Below are positions 16,025 through 24,945 of a DNA stretch of 64,000 nucleotides, piece by piece; position 1 is the first letter of the stretch; the number at the start of each line of letters is the position of its first letter. The notes under the pieces were generated by a model. It was not told the DNA's origin. It saw only the letters and a list, made by a program, of their open reading frames with translations, and made no database searches. Location of the stretch: the NCBI RefSeq assembly GCF_042643265.1, contig NZ_JBHRRZ010000037.1:99044-163043 (forward strand), in the 5' to 3' direction. A program made the position numbers and the translations under genes. Source of the stretch: Virgibacillus_O sediminis (GTDB taxonomy: Bacteria > Bacillota > Bacilli > Bacillales > Amphibacillaceae).

Positions 16025-16972
16025 ATGCGAAAAGTGATTATTGATACAGATACTGCTGGGGATGACACGATCGCCCTTCTGACAGCCATGCATTCTTTCA
16101 AAGTAGAAGGCGTGACCATTACGGGAGGAAATGTAGACTTTGATCAACAAGTTGAAAATGCCCTTTATACCATTCAGGTAGCAAATCCGGAGGAATACGT
16201 TCCCGTATACAAAGGGATGGAAGGACCGCTCCTGACTAGTGTAGTCGAACGCCATCAAACCGTGGAAGATGTTCATGGAAAGGATGGAATGGGAGATAGC
16301 TTTTTCGAAAAAGCCAAACAGCGTCCGGAACAGGGACATGCAGTAGATTTTATCATCGACAAAGTGAAATCAAATCCTGGTGAAATCAATCTGTTAGCCA
16401 TTGCACCATTAACCAATATTGCTATGGCAATCAAAAAGGATCCTACCATCATATACGATATCCCACATATTTATATTATGGGGGGAACCAACAATTCCCT
16501 TGGTAATATTACCGCAGCAGCGGAATATAACTTCTTTGTTGACCCAGAAGCTGCCAAAATCGTACTGCATTCCGGAATTCCCATCACACTCGTGGGTTGG
16601 GACATGTGCACCAAATATTCCATTATGGATGATGATGACCATAAGGAAATCGAAAACCTATCAACCAAAGGATCTGCGTTTTTTATCCAGATCAATAAGG
16701 TAGTAATGAAATTCAACAAAGAAGTGCACCGGTTGAATGGAACGACACATCCTGATACCTTGCTGGTAGCTATCGCCGCAAACGAAGAACTGATGGCCAA
16801 ATCAAACAAGTATTTTGTCGATGTTGAAACAAAGGGAGAGTTGACTCGAGGGTACAGTATGGTCGATATCAACAACCGTAGTGGCCATGAACCGAATGTT
16901 CGAGTATGTGAAGAAGTGAATCGGAATCAATTCAAGGAACATGTGCTAGACGTACTGACATCCATTTCATAA
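16025..16972 (+). CDS. Nucleoside hydrolase, IU-NH type
   Basis: A second nucleoside hydrolase, 315 residues, with the full N-terminal calcium/catalytic motif IIDTDTAGDDTIAL (Asp7, Asp9, Asp13, Asp14) and the middle block IAPLTNIAMAIKKDP...IYIMGGT and AEYNFFVDPEAAKIV typical of the inosine-uridine group. It probably handles purine and pyrimidine ribonucleosides, complementing the IAG-like enzyme upstream. The two proteins belong to clearly different subgroups, so this is not a recent tandem duplication. GGAG with a short spacer precedes the ATG, and nupC follows 38 nt later. Control should be by the guanine riboswitch at 14.8 kb. Confidence 0.92.
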   Translation: MRKVIIDTDTAGDDTIALLTAMHSFKVEGVTITGGNVDFDQQVENALYTIQVANPEEYVPVYKGMEGPLLTSVVERHQTVEDVHGKDGMGDSFFEKAKQRPEQGHAVDFIIDKVKSNPGEINLLAIAPLTNIAMAIKKDPTIIYDIPHIYIMGGTNNSLGNITAAAEYNFFVDPEAAKIVLHSGIPITLVGWDMCTKYSIMDDDDHKEIENLSTKGSAFFIQINKVVMKFNKEVHRLNGTTHPDTLLVAIAANEELMAKSNKYFVDVETKGELTRGYSMVDINNRSGHEPNVRVCEEVNRNQFKEHVLDVLTSIS

Positions 16973-17010
16973 TTTCTTTATAATACACCAAGAGAGAGGA
17001 CAAACATCAT

Positions 17011-18225
17011 ATGCAAATTTTATGGGGAATCTTAGGAATCATCGTCATTTTAGGTATCGCCGTTTTACTATCTACAAATAAAAAAGCAATCAAGGCGCGC
17101 ACAATCATCGGCGCACTATTGCTACAAATCACCTTTGGATTCATCGTGTTGAAATGGGAAACAGGAAAAGAAATCTTTCAATGGATCACCAATACCGTAC
17201 AAAGTATCATTGATACTTCCAATGCAGGTATTGAGTTCATATTCGGTGGAGTATTAGCTGGAGAAGGCGTACAATTTGTATTCGCCTTCCAGGTTCTTAC
17301 GGTTATCATCTTTTTCTCCTCGTTAATTTCGGTATTATTTTATTTAGGTATTATGCAATTTATAACAAAACTAGTGGGTGGGTTTTTAAGCAAAATTCTA
17401 AAAACAACCAAACCGGAATCAATGGCTGTTGCTGCTAATATTTTTATTGGAGTAACAGAAGCTCCATTAATCGTTAAGCCATATATGGAGAAAATGACCA
17501 AGTCTGAATTATTCGCTGTGATGACCGGAGGGGCCGCTTCTGTTTCAGGATCTGTTTTAGTGGGATACTCTCTCCTGGGTGTACCATTGGAATATCTTAT
17601 TGCTGCTGCATTTATGGCTGCACCAGCAGGTCTCTTGATGGCAAAAATATTGATGCCAGAAACGGAAAAGCCAGAGGACGACACAGTAATTAAGATTGCA
17701 AAAGATACAGAAACTGTGAACATCATTGATGCTGCAGCGAAAGGAGCATCAACAGGGTTGACGCTCGCTCTAAATATCGGTGCACTCATCCTAGCTTTTA
17801 TCTCTCTTATTGCTTTAGTTAACCTTGGCCTTGATTGGATTGGTGGTATCTTTGGTTTGGAAAACCTTACACTAGAACGTATTCTTGGCATACTGTTAGC
17901 ACCACTGGCCTTCGTCATCGGTGTTCCTTGGGAGGAAGCACTGAAAGCAGGATCCTATATTGGTCAGAAATTTGTATTAAACGAATTTGTAGCATTTAGT
18001 TCTTTTGCCCAAGATATAGATAATTTCTCTGATAAAACCGTAGCAGTTATCAGCTTTGCTTTGTGTGGATTTGCTAACTTAGCTACGATCGGAATGATTA
18101 TTGGAGGTTTTGGAAGTTTAGCTCCATCCCGGAGAGAAATATTTGCAAGATATAGCTTTTTAGCTGTGATTGGCGGTACATTAGCTAATTTATTAAGTGC
18201 TGCTATTGCTGGAATGTTAATATAG
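17011..18225 (+). CDS. nupC: NupC/CNT family nucleoside:cation symporter
   Basis: Concentrative nucleoside transporter of 404 residues importing nucleosides with H+ or Na+. It has the usual length and topology, with re-entrant segments. Visible motifs are ANIFIGVTEAPLIVKPY (substrate-binding loop) and the C-terminal LNEFVAFSSFAQ and SFALCGFANLATIGMIIGGFG characteristic of CNT proteins. GAGAGAGG lies upstream of the ATG. It is the third gene of the riboswitch-controlled operon and delivers the substrates for the two hydrolases encoded before it. A strong terminator follows. Confidence 0.94.
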   Translation: MQILWGILGIIVILGIAVLLSTNKKAIKARTIIGALLLQITFGFIVLKWETGKEIFQWITNTVQSIIDTSNAGIEFIFGGVLAGEGVQFVFAFQVLTVIIFFSSLISVLFYLGIMQFITKLVGGFLSKILKTTKPESMAVAANIFIGVTEAPLIVKPYMEKMTKSELFAVMTGGAASVSGSVLVGYSLLGVPLEYLIAAAFMAAPAGLLMAKILMPETEKPEDDTVIKIAKDTETVNIIDAAAKGASTGLTLALNIGALILAFISLIALVNLGLDWIGGIFGLENLTLERILGILLAPLAFVIGVPWEEALKAGSYIGQKFVLNEFVAFSSFAQDIDNFSDKTVAVISFALCGFANLATIGMIIGGFGSLAPSRREIFARYSFLAVIGGTLANLLSAAIAGMLI

Positions 18226-18240
18226 ACATACCAGTAGGAT

Positions 18241-18286
18241 AAAGGGTCAGCCCTCTTTCAAACGTAGGAGGAGCCTGACCCTTTTT
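18241..18286 (+). terminator. Intrinsic terminator of the nucleoside operon
   Basis: AAAGGGTCAG (18241-18250) pairs with CTGACCCTTT, followed by a T-run ending at 18286. Confidence 0.85.
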
Positions 18287-18377
18287 CCATTTTTATTTTT
18301 GGTTTAGGGAGGGGCGGACTGGTCCCATCCCGTTCTGCTGTGAATTGGTGAAAATATATTATTCATGTCCTTATGTA

Positions 18378-18422
18378 ACAAAAAATGCCCAACAATCGAT
18401 AGACAAATTGTTGGGCATTTTA
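18378..18422 (-). terminator. Intrinsic terminator of mreBH
   Basis: AAAATGCCCAACAAT and ATTGTTGGGCATTTT form a 15-bp stem with a 10-nt loop; on the minus strand it runs into a T-rich tract. Confidence 0.85.
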
Positions 18423-18466
18423 GCTTGCATTTTTAAAGTCTGCGGTGGGCAACAGAATCCTTCAGC

Positions 18467-19480
18467 TTATTTGGTTGCTTTTTCCAGCTTTTCGATCATC
18501 TTGAGAGCACGCCCGGTGCCGATTGCTACGGATTCGAGCGGGTTTGGCGCAAGATGTACTGGTACACTGATTTCACTGGCCAGCCATTGCTGCATGCCCT
18601 TTAACAAGGCTCCTCCGCCGGTCAGGACGATCCCGTGGTCAACAATATCGCCGCTTAATTCCGGAGGGCAGCTTTCCAGGGTGGACCGGACTGTTTCCAG
18701 CAGCTGTTCCAATGATTCCTTCAATGCGTTATGGATTTCCGTGGAGGTGATGCTTACTGTTTTTGGAAGGCCGGTGACCATATCACGGCCGCGGATATCC
18801 ATAGTTTCTTCCTTATGGTCAGGAAGAGCATTTCCGATTTCCATTTTAATATTTTCAGCGGTTCGTTCCCCGATAAGAATATTATAGTTTTTCCGGATAT
18901 GCTGGATAATCTCTTCATCCATTTTATCTCCGCCTGTACGGACGGAATTGCAGGAAACCACTCCACCGAAGGAGATGATCCCTACCTCAGAAGTACCGCC
19001 GCCGATATCGACTATCACGTTGGCGATCGGCTCATCTACAGGAAGTTCTGCCCCGATGGCTGCTGCAACAGGTTCCTCTATCAAATGGACCTGTTTTGCT
19101 CCATAGCTTGTGACGGCATTATGTATGGCACGGCGTTCGACAGTCGTACTGCCGGACGGTGTACATACGACAACGGTCGGCTTTCTCATGGAGGCCCCGA
19201 TTTGCTTGCTTACTTTCTTCAATAGTTCTTTCAGCATCTGGGCGGTTACATCGTAGTCGGCAATGACGCCGTCCCTCAATGGGCGGATGGGAATGATGTT
19301 CTGAGGTGTCTTACCCACCATTTCCTTTGCTTCCGCTCCTACAGCCACAACTTTTTTGGTATTCACATCGATAGCTACAACAGATGGTTCGTTCAATACA
19401 ATTCCTTTGGTCTTTGAATAAATCAGGATATTAGCGGTACCTAAATCTATTCCGATCTCTGCATTAGAAAACATAGACAT
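18467..19480 (-). CDS. mreBH: MreBH/Mbl-type actin-like rod-shape protein
   Basis: Bacterial actin homologue of 337 residues that organises lateral wall synthesis. The phosphate-1 loop IGIDLGTANILIYSK, connect and adenosine motifs VIVDIGGGTSEVGIISFGG and VLTGGGALLKGM are intact. The ending SVAIGTGRALKMIEKLEKA and the opening MFSNAEIGIDLGTANI resemble MreBH of B. subtilis more than MreB; Mbl is the alternative. The start ATG at 19480 follows GGAGG by 8 nt; an in-frame TTG at 19495 overlaps that site. It stands alone, away from mreCD, as mreBH does in Bacillus. Confidence 0.9.
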   Translation of the reverse strand: MSMFSNAEIGIDLGTANILIYSKTKGIVLNEPSVVAIDVNTKKVVAVGAEAKEMVGKTPQNIIPIRPLRDGVIADYDVTAQMLKELLKKVSKQIGASMRKPTVVVCTPSGSTTVERRAIHNAVTSYGAKQVHLIEEPVAAAIGAELPVDEPIANVIVDIGGGTSEVGIISFGGVVSCNSVRTGGDKMDEEIIQHIRKNYNILIGERTAENIKMEIGNALPDHKEETMDIRGRDMVTGLPKTVSITSTEIHNALKESLEQLLETVRSTLESCPPELSGDIVDHGIVLTGGGALLKGMQQWLASEISVPVHLAPNPLESVAIGTGRALKMIEKLEKATK

Positions 19481-19687
19481 ATAGTGTTCCTCCAATGATA
19501 CATTTTTTCCTATATCTTTTAGTCGTTATTAAGTTTCATAGAATGGTAGAAAAGAAATTATATATGTTCGGCAATATACGTGCTTTCTTTTTCCCTACTA
19601 TTAAAAGTAACGATGGTTCGACATAAAATCAAGTAACAATAACATTACAATTTTTGGGGATTTGTAATAAAAACAGGGGATTTAGGA

Positions 19688-19785
19688 GGGTGTCAAGCCA
19701 ATTATTTCGGCAAAATATGACAGGTAGCCCGAGATTTGCCTAACTACCCTTTTTCAGGATATTGGGCAACCCTTGTTTTTATAAG
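19688..19785 (+). other. Possible structured leader upstream of the CAP-domain gene
   Basis: The 434-nt gap between mreBH and the CAP gene contains nested complementary segments: AGGGTGTCA with TGACA, GCC with GGC, and GGTAG with CTACC followed by five T (19751-19755), then a GGGCAACCC hairpin before TTGTTTTTAT. This may be a leader terminator. I match it to no known riboswitch; c-di-AMP (ydaO) was considered and its conserved blocks are absent. Nothing else was recognised in the gap. Confidence 0.25.
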
Positions 19786-19914
19786 GATTCTTCGAAAGCA
19801 GGAAAGTGATGGATGTAATGTTCAAGGCATATGGCAATGGCTGCCATAATTATTACAAGAAAGCCGTGCTATGATGAGTTTGTCAAAAACAAAACACAAA
19901 GGAGAGTGCAGCAA

Positions 19915-20811
19915 TTGTTTAAGAAGCTAAGCATTGTCACTGCTTTATCAACAGCATTACTGTTCAGTGGAGCATTTACATCCACAGCAGATGCCTTCTC
20001 TAAAGAAGGGCATACTGAAGGGAATGGCTATAAATTCTATTACTCTGTCAATTTACTCGAGGGGAACTTTTCCGAGTCTGATATCAACAGTGTAGTAGAA
20101 AAAGCGTTAAGCCAGTTCCAGACTAAATGGCCTCAGCTAAACTGGGAGCCGGAACAGAAAGAAGAGAATAAAGAAGCAGATAAGCCGGAACAAAAGCAAG
20201 AAACACCTGTACCTGAACAGCCTGCTGAACAGGAAGAACAACCTAAAGAAGAGCAGCCACAAGCTGATCAAAATGAAAATAAAGAAGAAGAGCAGCAAGA
20301 AGCTGAACAAAACGAACCACAGCCTGAACAAAATGAAGAGCAAGTGGAACAACCAGCTGAACAGCCAGAAGCACCTGCACCACAGCAGCCTGCACCTGAA
20401 CAGCAAGAACAAACTCCAGCTGCATCCCAAGAATTGAACCAATTCGAACAGGAAGTTGTTGAGCTTACCAACCAAGAGAGAGCAAAACACGGCCTGAGCG
20501 CTTTGGAAATCGATGCAGAATTGAGCAAAGTAGCACGTGAGAAATCCCGTGATATGGCTACAAGCAACTATTTCGCTCACAACAGCCCTAATTACGGGTC
20601 ACCGTTCGACATGATGAAAAGCTTTGGAATTGACTACCGTACTGCCGGTGAAAACATTGCTAAAGGGCAGCGTACACCGGAAGAAGTAGTGAATGCATGG
20701 ATGAACAGTGAAGGGCATCGTGCCAACATTCTTAATGCCGACTATACTCATATCGGTGTGGGATATGTAGAACAAGGGAACCACTGGACACAGCAGTTCA
20801 TTGGTAAATAA
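19915..20811 (+). CDS. Secreted CAP-domain (SCP/PR-1, YkwD-like) protein
   Basis: Exported protein of 298 residues from a TTG start at 19915, preceded by AAAGGAGAG. A signal peptide (KK, hydrophobic core, cleavage after TADA near residue 25) is followed by a short folded part, then about 75 residues almost entirely of E, Q, P, A and K (roughly 80-160), then a CAP domain with VVELTNQERAKHGLSAL, the histidine in YFAHNSP, AGENIAKG and the second histidine in SEGHRANILN. YkwD-type proteins occur in spores and cell walls of Bacilli; their biochemical role is unsettled. The linker probably spans the wall. The long frame upstream of TTG is not supported by a ribosome site. Confidence 0.9.
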   Translation: MFKKLSIVTALSTALLFSGAFTSTADAFSKEGHTEGNGYKFYYSVNLLEGNFSESDINSVVEKALSQFQTKWPQLNWEPEQKEENKEADKPEQKQETPVPEQPAEQEEQPKEEQPQADQNENKEEEQQEAEQNEPQPEQNEEQVEQPAEQPEAPAPQQPAPEQQEQTPAASQELNQFEQEVVELTNQERAKHGLSALEIDAELSKVAREKSRDMATSNYFAHNSPNYGSPFDMMKSFGIDYRTAGENIAKGQRTPEEVVNAWMNSEGHRANILNADYTHIGVGYVEQGNHWTQQFIGK

Positions 20812-20829
20812 TAAGATATAATTTGAATG

Positions 20830-20855
20830 GAGGCTGATATGATCAGTCTCTTTTT
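20830..20855 (+). terminator. Intrinsic terminator of the CAP-domain gene
   Basis: GAGGCTGAT (20830-20838) pairs with ATCAGTCTC (20842-20850), 3-nt loop, followed by five T. Confidence 0.8.
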
Positions 20856-21079
20856 ATTTAAGCCAAATATAAAATTGGCCGCCAACCGGTACTTTTAGGG
20901 TATTCCCCTAATTGAGGCATGCTAAACACAAGGCCCAGACTATTTTTCTTTATTGATTTTTAAATTCCTACCCGGAGTGTAGATTGTTCGATGACGGAAA
21001 AGGGTAAAAGCATTTATAGGGGGAAATTCGATTGTTTTGCCCGCCATTTACACATACTACTACATACGAGGTGATCATA

Positions 21080-22075
21080 TTGGTACAAGGTGCCACCAAT
21101 TGGAATACGGAATCAACAGAGGAATGGCTGCAGCAATATGTAGATGATTGGATTGCATTTTACCGTAAGCATACACATGAAGGGGAAGTGGCATCCTATA
21201 TTCCTGTCCTGCAGGAAGCGAATGCGGATCATTTAGGTATTTCCATAATAGGGAAAAACGGGACGAATATCCGCTCCGGAGATACCGATGTCCCGTTTAC
21301 CATCCAGAGTATTTCCAAGGTACTCACCTTCATTGTTGCCTGTATGGAACGGGGAATAAGCTATGTACTTGACCGCGTGGATGTGGAGCCCACTGGGGAA
21401 GCCTTCAATTCGATCATGCATCTAGAGATGAAACAGGTCAAAAAGCCCTTTAACCCCTTGGTCAACGCGGGCGCTATTACGGTGGCTTCGTTGCTGGAGG
21501 GAAAGTCATCCGACCAAAAGTTGGAGCCCTTATTTGAACTGTTGGAAAAAATGCTGGGGTACAGGCCGCATCTGGATATAGATGTCTATGAATCGGAAAG
21601 GGATACCTCCATGCGAAACCGTGCGATCGGGTACTATCTGTTGGAAATGGGCTATCTGGAATCCGACTTGAATATCTCTCTGGAAGCCTATTTCAAACAA
21701 TGCTCGATTGAAGTGACGATCGACGACTTGGCAAAAATCGGCATGATTTTGGCCAACGACGGCTTTGATCCATCCACAGATGAGGAAATCATTCCCCGCC
21801 AGGTGGCACGTCTCGCCAAGGCATTGATGCTGACATGCGGCATGTATGATGCCTCTGGCAAGTTTGCTGCATATGTAGGGATCCCGGCGAAAAGCGGAGT
21901 GGCCGGCGGCATTATTGCTTTAGCCCCGGCTAGGGTCCGTGATGAAGAGCTGCCCTTCATTGATGGCTGTGGCATCGGAGTGTACGGTCCGGCGCTTGAT
22001 AAGCAGGGGAACAGTATTGCGGGAATCCGGCTGTTGCGACATATTGCCAACAAATGGGATCTTAGTATATTTTAA
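21080..22075 (+). CDS. glsA: Glutaminase
   Basis: Serine-dependent glutaminase (beta-lactamase-like fold) hydrolysing L-glutamine to glutamate and ammonia. About 331 residues from a TTG at 21080 with GAGGTG 6 nt upstream; another in-frame TTG at 21032 (AGGGGG upstream) would add 16 residues of no family likeness. The catalytic SISK motif is seen in FTIQSISKVLTF, with EPTGEAFNS, NPLVNAGAI, TCGMYDASG and GIPAKSGVAGGI blocks all intact. It is followed 20 nt later by an SRAP gene, probably on the same transcript though unrelated in function. Confidence 0.93.
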   Translation: MVQGATNWNTESTEEWLQQYVDDWIAFYRKHTHEGEVASYIPVLQEANADHLGISIIGKNGTNIRSGDTDVPFTIQSISKVLTFIVACMERGISYVLDRVDVEPTGEAFNSIMHLEMKQVKKPFNPLVNAGAITVASLLEGKSSDQKLEPLFELLEKMLGYRPHLDIDVYESERDTSMRNRAIGYYLLEMGYLESDLNISLEAYFKQCSIEVTIDDLAKIGMILANDGFDPSTDEEIIPRQVARLAKALMLTCGMYDASGKFAAYVGIPAKSGVAGGIIALAPARVRDEELPFIDGCGIGVYGPALDKQGNSIAGIRLLRHIANKWDLSIF

Positions 22076-22095
22076 ATGCAAGGAGGGAGAAAAAT

Positions 22096-22761
22096 ATGTG
22101 CGGTAGATATACCTTGCTTGCAGATGAACTGGAGATACTTCAGGAATTCGGAATCGACCAGCCGATAAAAGATTATCAGCCGAGCTATAATATAGCCCCC
22201 GGCCAGGATGTACTAGCTGTCGTCCATGACGGGAAGGAAAAGCGGGCAGGCCATCTGCGGTGGGGCCTGGTACCTTCCTGGGCAGACGATGAACGCATCG
22301 GCTATAAGATGATCAACGCCAGGAGCGAGACAGCACATCAGAAACCAAGCTTCAAACAGTTGATGGCCCGCAAACGATGTCTGATTATCGCTGATAGCTT
22401 TTATGAATGGATGAAAACGGAGGAAGGCAAACAGCCGAAAAGAATACAGGTGAAAGATCGCGGACTATTCGCCTTTGCCGGCCTTTGGGATAAATGGGAG
22501 CAGCAAGGGAAAACACTATTCACCTGCACCATTCTGACCAGGGAAGCCAACACTTTCATGCAGGACATCCATCACCGCATGCCTGTCATTCTTCCAAAGG
22601 AAATAGAAGACGAATGGATCAGCCCACAGAAAATGCAGCCACAAGAAGCGGGCGGGTTCTTGGAATCATTGGATGACCAAGCATTATCTGCTTATGATGT
22701 AGCTGACTACGTGAACGCTGCTAAAAACAATGATGAGCAATGCATCAAGCCAATTGCCTGA
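22096..22761 (+). CDS. SRAP (YedK/HMCES) family abasic-site DNA-protein crosslink protein
   Basis: Protein of 221 residues that covalently shields abasic sites in single-stranded DNA. The active Cys2 (MCGRYTL) becomes N-terminal on Met removal; the family-conserved NARSET, ADSFYEWMK (glutamate) and HHRMPVIL (histidine) motifs are present in the correct order. AAGGAGGGAG precedes the ATG. The gene follows glsA closely. B. subtilis has homologues of this type (YoqW, YoaM); this copy is not next to phage or SOS genes. Confidence 0.93.
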   Translation: MCGRYTLLADELEILQEFGIDQPIKDYQPSYNIAPGQDVLAVVHDGKEKRAGHLRWGLVPSWADDERIGYKMINARSETAHQKPSFKQLMARKRCLIIADSFYEWMKTEEGKQPKRIQVKDRGLFAFAGLWDKWEQQGKTLFTCTILTREANTFMQDIHHRMPVILPKEIEDEWISPQKMQPQEAGGFLESLDDQALSAYDVADYVNAAKNNDEQCIKPIA

Positions 22762-22800
22762 GTGAGTGATGTTGGTCGGGCTTGGCTTGAGTGCAGGTTT

Positions 22801-22887
22801 ATCGGCAGCAGGCATGAGATATCAGCAGGAGCGGGGATAAATCGGCAGCACGCATGAGATATCACCCGAACCACCCTTTAATCAGCA
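22801..22887 (+). repeat. 20-bp phased ATCNGC array (locus 2)
   Basis: ATC starts at 22801, 22821, 22841, 22861 and 22881, exactly every 20 bp, as ATCGGCA, ATCAGCA, ATCGGCA, ATCACCC and ATCAGCA, alternating with GATATC at 40-bp steps. It lies between the SRAP stop and a bidirectional terminator. Confidence 0.7.
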
Positions 22888-22918
22888 GCACAACACAAAA
22901 ATCCCACTCCTACATACC

Positions 22919-22957
22919 AAAAGGCTGTCTCTAACAATGGAGAGACAGCCTTTTTAT
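22919..22957. terminator. Bidirectional terminator between SRAP and the AGCS carrier gene
   Basis: AAAAGGCTGTCTCT and AGAGACAGCCTTTTT form a perfect long stem with an 8-nt loop; it has A/T tails suitable for both convergent genes. Confidence 0.88.
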
Positions 22958-24315
22958 TATGAAGCTCTTTCTGCTTTTTCCCGCTCTTTTTCTTCTTTTG
23001 CCACTTTCAGGAAGCGCTTGGTTTCATAGACGACCACTCCGGATAGGCCGAGCAGGCCGATTAAGTTCGGTGCGGCCATGAGGGCGTTCATGATATCGGC
23101 AATTCCCCAGACGACGTTCAGCTGTTCAATTGCTCCATAGAATACAGCAAGGACAAAAACGACCCGGTAAATAGGGATTGCTTTGTCATTGAACAGGTAG
23201 GAGAAGCATTTTTCTCCGTAATAGGACCAGCCGACCAAGGTGGAGAATGCGAATAGAATAATGCCAATGGTTACAATGAACCCGCCGAAATCACCAAGGA
23301 AATAGCTGAATGATGCAGCGGTCAGATCCCCGCCGGAAAGCTCTTCGTTGCCGTACATGTTGGCCATGACAATGGTGGCACCCGTGATGGTACAGACGAT
23401 GATTGTATCAAAGAATACCTGTGTCATGGAAACCAATGCCTGCCGTCCCGGATAATCCGTCCGGGCTGCTGCTGCAGCAATCGGCGCGGAACCCAGACCT
23501 GCTTCATTGGAAAATACGCCCCGCGCCACCCCGTAGCGGATGACCGTACCTAGGATACCGCCGCCGACTGCACTGCCGGTGAATGCATCAGTAAATATCA
23601 GTCCGAAAGCCTGTGGGACGATGTCAAAGTTCATGATCATGATGATAAGTCCGCCGAGGATGTAGAGCACTGCCATGATCGGTACAAAAAAGGCGGTAAC
23701 TCTACCGATGCTTTTAATGCCCCCGAGGATTACTAATCCGACCAGTAAGGTAAGCACAATGCCAGTGACCCATGTGGGAATGTTGAATTCTGTTTCCACT
23801 GCACCTGCCACTGCGTTGGACTGCACCATATTTCCGATCCCGAAGGCGGCGATGGCCCCAAAAATGGCAAAAAGGACACCAAGCCATTTCTGTTTAAGCC
23901 CGCGTTCGAGGTAGTACATCGGACCACCTGACATTTCCCCTTTGCTATTGGTGACCCGGTATTTGACCGCGAGAATTGCTTCGGAATATTTTGTCGCCAT
24001 TCCGAATAGGGCAGATATCCACATCCAGAATACGGCACCTGGCCCCCCGAGGACGACGGCCGTTGCTACACCGACAATATTACCGGTTCCGATGGTGGCT
24101 GCCATGGCGGTAGTCAATGCCTGGTAATGGCTGATATCGCCTTTATTGTTGTTGTCTTTCTTCTCCGGCCTGAAGGACAGCTTGATTGCGTATGGCAGGG
24201 TCTTGAACTGCATAAATCCCAGCCTGATGGTTAAGAATATCCCTGTCCCCACGATCAGGATAAGCATTGGTGGCCCCCAGACAAAGCCGCTGATTGCATC
24301 AATGACCTCTTGCAT
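22957..24315 (-). CDS. Alanine/glycine:cation symporter (AGCS) family protein
   Basis: Sodium/proton-coupled carrier of D/L-alanine or glycine, 452 residues with about 11 membrane segments. Family motifs are TGIFLTIRLGFMQF near the start, TAMAATIGTGNIVGVATA, GGPMYYLERGL, FSNEAGLGSAPIAAAAA and the C-terminal GWSYYGEKCF. The ATG at 24315 has GGGGGAAGG upstream. It is transcribed alone from the strand opposite yfkJ. Which amino acid it carries cannot be decided here; the AlsT/YrbD/GlnT group of B. subtilis are relatives. Confidence 0.92.
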   Translation of the reverse strand: MQEVIDAISGFVWGPPMLILIVGTGIFLTIRLGFMQFKTLPYAIKLSFRPEKKDNNNKGDISHYQALTTAMAATIGTGNIVGVATAVVLGGPGAVFWMWISALFGMATKYSEAILAVKYRVTNSKGEMSGGPMYYLERGLKQKWLGVLFAIFGAIAAFGIGNMVQSNAVAGAVETEFNIPTWVTGIVLTLLVGLVILGGIKSIGRVTAFFVPIMAVLYILGGLIIMIMNFDIVPQAFGLIFTDAFTGSAVGGGILGTVIRYGVARGVFSNEAGLGSAPIAAAAARTDYPGRQALVSMTQVFFDTIIVCTITGATIVMANMYGNEELSGGDLTAASFSYFLGDFGGFIVTIGIILFAFSTLVGWSYYGEKCFSYLFNDKAIPIYRVVFVLAVFYGAIEQLNVVWGIADIMNALMAAPNLIGLLGLSGVVVYETKRFLKVAKEEKEREKAERAS

Positions 24316-24403
24316 ATTCCTTCCCCCTTTTTATCTGTATTATTATTAATATTCCGAAAAATAGGCCGATTGTCAAGTGTTTCCTCAAAATTAGCGGTAA
24401 TTT

Positions 24404-24433
24404 TTGCTTATCACTTGTGTTGATGATTATAAT
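24404..24433 (+). promoter_or_regulatory. SigA-type promoter of yfkJ-yfkI-yfkH
   Basis: TTGCTT (24404-24409) and TATAAT (24428-24433) separated by 18 nt, 26 nt before the yfkJ ATG. Confidence 0.55.
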
Positions 24434-24459
24434 ATAAGTAGAATTAGGATGGTGATAAG

Positions 24460-24930
24460 ATGATAAAAGTACTGTTTGTCTGTCTAGGAAATATCTGTCG
24501 CTCTCCGATGGCGGAGGCTGTGTTCCGGGATATGATCCAAAAGGAGAACCTCAGCGGTGCAATCGAGATAGATTCTAGTGGGATCATTGGTCTGCATGCA
24601 GGATCGCGTCCACATCAGGGGACCAGAAGTCTGCTGGATAAACAGAATATTTCCTATGAGGGGATTTTGTCAAGGCAGATAGAAGAACGTGATTGGGAAA
24701 GATTTGATTACATCATTGCCATGGATGAAGAGAATATCGGCGATTTGAAGAGTCTTGATAGGGAAACAGAAGGAACGGTAGTCAAAAAACTGATGGACTT
24801 TGTCGATGAGCCAGATGATGTGAATATCCCGGACCCTTATTATACCGGGAATTTCGATTATACTTATCAATTGGTAACAGAAGGATGTTCCCAATTCCTT
24901 TCTTACCTTAAAGAAAAACATAATTTGTAA
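24460..24930 (+). CDS. yfkJ: Low-molecular-weight protein tyrosine phosphatase
   Basis: Cytosolic phosphatase of 156 residues. The catalytic loop CLGNICRS starts at Cys8 with Arg14, and the general acid aspartate lies in IPDPYYTGNF near residue 126. Length and motifs are complete. It starts a three-gene run yfkJ-yfkI-yfkH, the same order as in B. subtilis, where YfkJ is a tyrosine phosphatase linked to stress resistance. GGTGAT precedes the ATG. Confidence 0.93.
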   Translation: MIKVLFVCLGNICRSPMAEAVFRDMIQKENLSGAIEIDSSGIIGLHAGSRPHQGTRSLLDKQNISYEGILSRQIEERDWERFDYIIAMDEENIGDLKSLDRETEGTVVKKLMDFVDEPDDVNIPDPYYTGNFDYTYQLVTEGCSQFLSYLKEKHNL

Positions 24931-24945
24931 AGGAGAGAATTGCAG

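Noticed and set aside
19688..19785. ydaO-type c-di-AMP riboswitch upstream of the CAP gene
   Set aside because: The conserved blocks of that aptamer are not present; only generic hairpins are seen.
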